DNA from: Clostridia bacterium
Lineage (GTDB): Bacteria; Bacillota; Clostridia; Christensenellales; Borkfalkiaceae
NCBI GenBank assembly: GCA_029052615.1
Contig: JAIDIR010000179.1
Location: forward strand, 1 to 5,641
Direction: 5' to 3'
Length of the DNA stretch: 5,641 nt
Positions 4,513 to 5,641 of this stretch are shown piece by piece. The notes beneath the pieces are model-generated. The model searched no databases. It had not been told where the DNA came from and saw only the letters and a list, made by a program, of their open reading frames with translations. The position numbers were made by a program, and so were the translations under genes. Within the stretch, counting starts at the first letter, position 1; the number at the start of each line of letters is the position of its first letter.

Positions 4513-5628
4513 ATGATTTATTTCGATAATGCGGCAACGGGCGGCTTCAAGCCCGACGGCGTGCTCGGCGCAACGACCGCGGCGCTTAAAACCTGCGCCA
4601 ATCCCGGCAGAAGCGGACACAAGCTTTCGCTTGCCTGCGCGGAGAGAGTTTATCAGGTGCGCAGCGCGCTTGCCTCGTTTTTCAACGCGCCCTCGCCCGA
4701 CAGGGTGGTGTTCACCAAAAACTGTACCGAGGCGCTTAACATAGCCATATTCGGCACTTTAAAGGAGGGCGACAGGGTCGTTTCGACTGTTGCCGAACAC
4801 AATTCGGTGCTCCGACCCTTACATTACTTGCAGGGCAAGGGGGTAAAGGTGGAGCTTGCTCCGCTCACTCCCCACGGCGATATTGATATAGCCGCGCTCA
4901 TCGAGGCGGCGAACGACGGGGCTAAAGCGGTGATAATCACGCTTGCTTCCAACGTCACGGGCACCGCGCCCGACATAACGCGCGTGCGCGCCGAAATTCC
5001 GCCCGAAACGCTGCTTATATGCGACGGCGCACAGGCGTGCGGTCACCAGAGCGTGGATATCTCCGCACTCGGCATCGACGCGCTTGCAATCGCGGGGCAC
5101 AAGGGTATGCTGGGCATACAGGGCAGCGGCGCGCTCGTCTTTTCGGAGCGCTTCAACCCTTCGCCCGTAACCTTTGGCGGCACGGGCAGCGAGAGCATAA
5201 ATCTCGATATGCCCGACTTCTATCCCGACAGACTGGAAAGCGGCACGATATCGTATCCCGCGATAGTATCCCTCGGCGAGGGCGTTTTGTATCTCAAATC
5301 GCACATGTACGAAAACCGCGACAGAACGCTGTACCTCACCGATATGATGCTGAACGGACTGAGCGCGATAGAGGGAATCAAGCTCTATTCCAAGCCCAAC
5401 CACTTCGGCATAGTCGCGCTCGCGTTCGAAAAAATGCAGTCCGAAATTGCAGCGTACAGATTGTCGGAGGAATTCTCGATTTGCGTGCGCGGCGGTCTGC
5501 ACTGCGCGCCGCTCATGCACCAGGCGCTTCACTCCGACGGGCTCGTGCGCGCTTCGCTGTCGGCGTTCAATAACGAAAGGGAGGTCGATTATTTCCTGCG
5601 CGCGGCGGAAAAACTCGCTCAGGGATAA
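4513..5628 (+). CDS. Cysteine desulfurase-like class V aminotransferase (EF2568-type)
   Basis: A PLP enzyme expected to take sulfur from cysteine, or selenium from selenocysteine, and hand it on as a persulfide or selenide. It is complete at 371 residues. Seen: the family start MIYFDNAATGG, the cofactor-stacking histidine in AEHNS (H96), N147 in LASNVTGT, D171 and Q174 in CDGAQACGH, the PLP Schiff-base lysine K197 in AGHKGMLGIQGSG, and the catalytic cysteine C331 in VRGGLHCAPLMH. The last motif is typical of the cysteine desulfurase family named after Enterococcus EF2568 (TIGR01977) rather than housekeeping IscS or SufS. No Suf or Isc partner is present in the window. DUF3343, divergent next door, is a known companion and could be the acceptor or carrier. 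The ribosome site AAGGGGGAG is slightly close to the ATG, but the family pattern fixes the start. Whether the product serves sulfur or selenium cannot be read from this sequence. Confidence 0.93.
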   Translation: MIYFDNAATGGFKPDGVLGATTAALKTCANPGRSGHKLSLACAERVYQVRSALASFFNAPSPDRVVFTKNCTEALNIAIFGTLKEGDRVVSTVAEHNSVLRPLHYLQGKGVKVELAPLTPHGDIDIAALIEAANDGAKAVIITLASNVTGTAPDITRVRAEIPPETLLICDGAQACGHQSVDISALGIDALAIAGHKGMLGIQGSGALVFSERFNPSPVTFGGTGSESINLDMPDFYPDRLESGTISYPAIVSLGEGVLYLKSHMYENRDRTLYLTDMMLNGLSAIEGIKLYSKPNHFGIVALAFEKMQSEIAAYRLSEEFSICVRGGLHCAPLMHQALHSDGLVRASLSAFNNEREVDYFLRAAEKLAQG

Positions 5629-5641
5629 CCATATATAAGGT

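Noticed and set aside
4819..5532. 237-residue minus-strand open frame opposite the desulfurase
   Set aside because: Low-complexity Arg/Ala/Glu shadow of a gene with all its catalytic motifs on the plus strand.
1..5641. CRISPR array, tRNA, rRNA, transposase or insertion sequence ends
   Set aside because: No regularly spaced repeats, cloverleaf, rRNA-like stretch, transposase motif or terminal inverted repeat pair was seen.

Overview
The window is bacterial and most likely from a Gram-positive Clostridia-like genome. Its EF-Tu tail, its zinc-ribbon/DUF4190 protein and its DUF3343 + class V aminotransferase pair are all common there, and its promoters and Shine-Dalgarno sites are of the sigma-A/AGGAGG type. 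No finer taxonomy can be supported from the sequence alone.

Layout. (1) Bases 1-903 hold the 3' three quarters of tuf (EF-Tu), closed by a bidirectional terminator. (2) Bases 939-1481 form an AT-rich island with two small, divergent Cro/C1-type HTH regulators. Their promoters interlock in about 80 bases, and an inverted repeat lies over one start site. (3) A GC-richer secreted, membrane-anchored protein of unknown function (1484-2911) starts 2 bases after the rightward regulator. It is followed by a zinc-ribbon/DUF4190 membrane protein (2964-3401). (4) A strong hairpin at 3412-3458 separates these from a leftward pair: DUF3343 (4128-4385) and endonuclease III, nth (3464-4087). (5) Divergent from DUF3343 is a complete cysteine desulfurase-like class V aminotransferase (4513-5628), preceded by a short leader able to form alternative hairpins.

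How the parts may work together. The most interesting signal is regulatory. Nearly the same ATATCC/GGATAT inverted repeat occurs twice, once at the start site of the leftward HTH gene and once over a predicted start site for the zinc-ribbon gene 1.7 kb away. This suggests that one of the HTH proteins represses itself and also acts on the envelope genes beside it. The DUF3343 and desulfurase genes share one intergenic region and fit a known association around sulfur or selenium mobilisation; selD and yedF are not in the window. The genes themselves are recognisable families or plain unknowns. I see no CRISPR array, tRNA, rRNA, transposase or defence nuclease.
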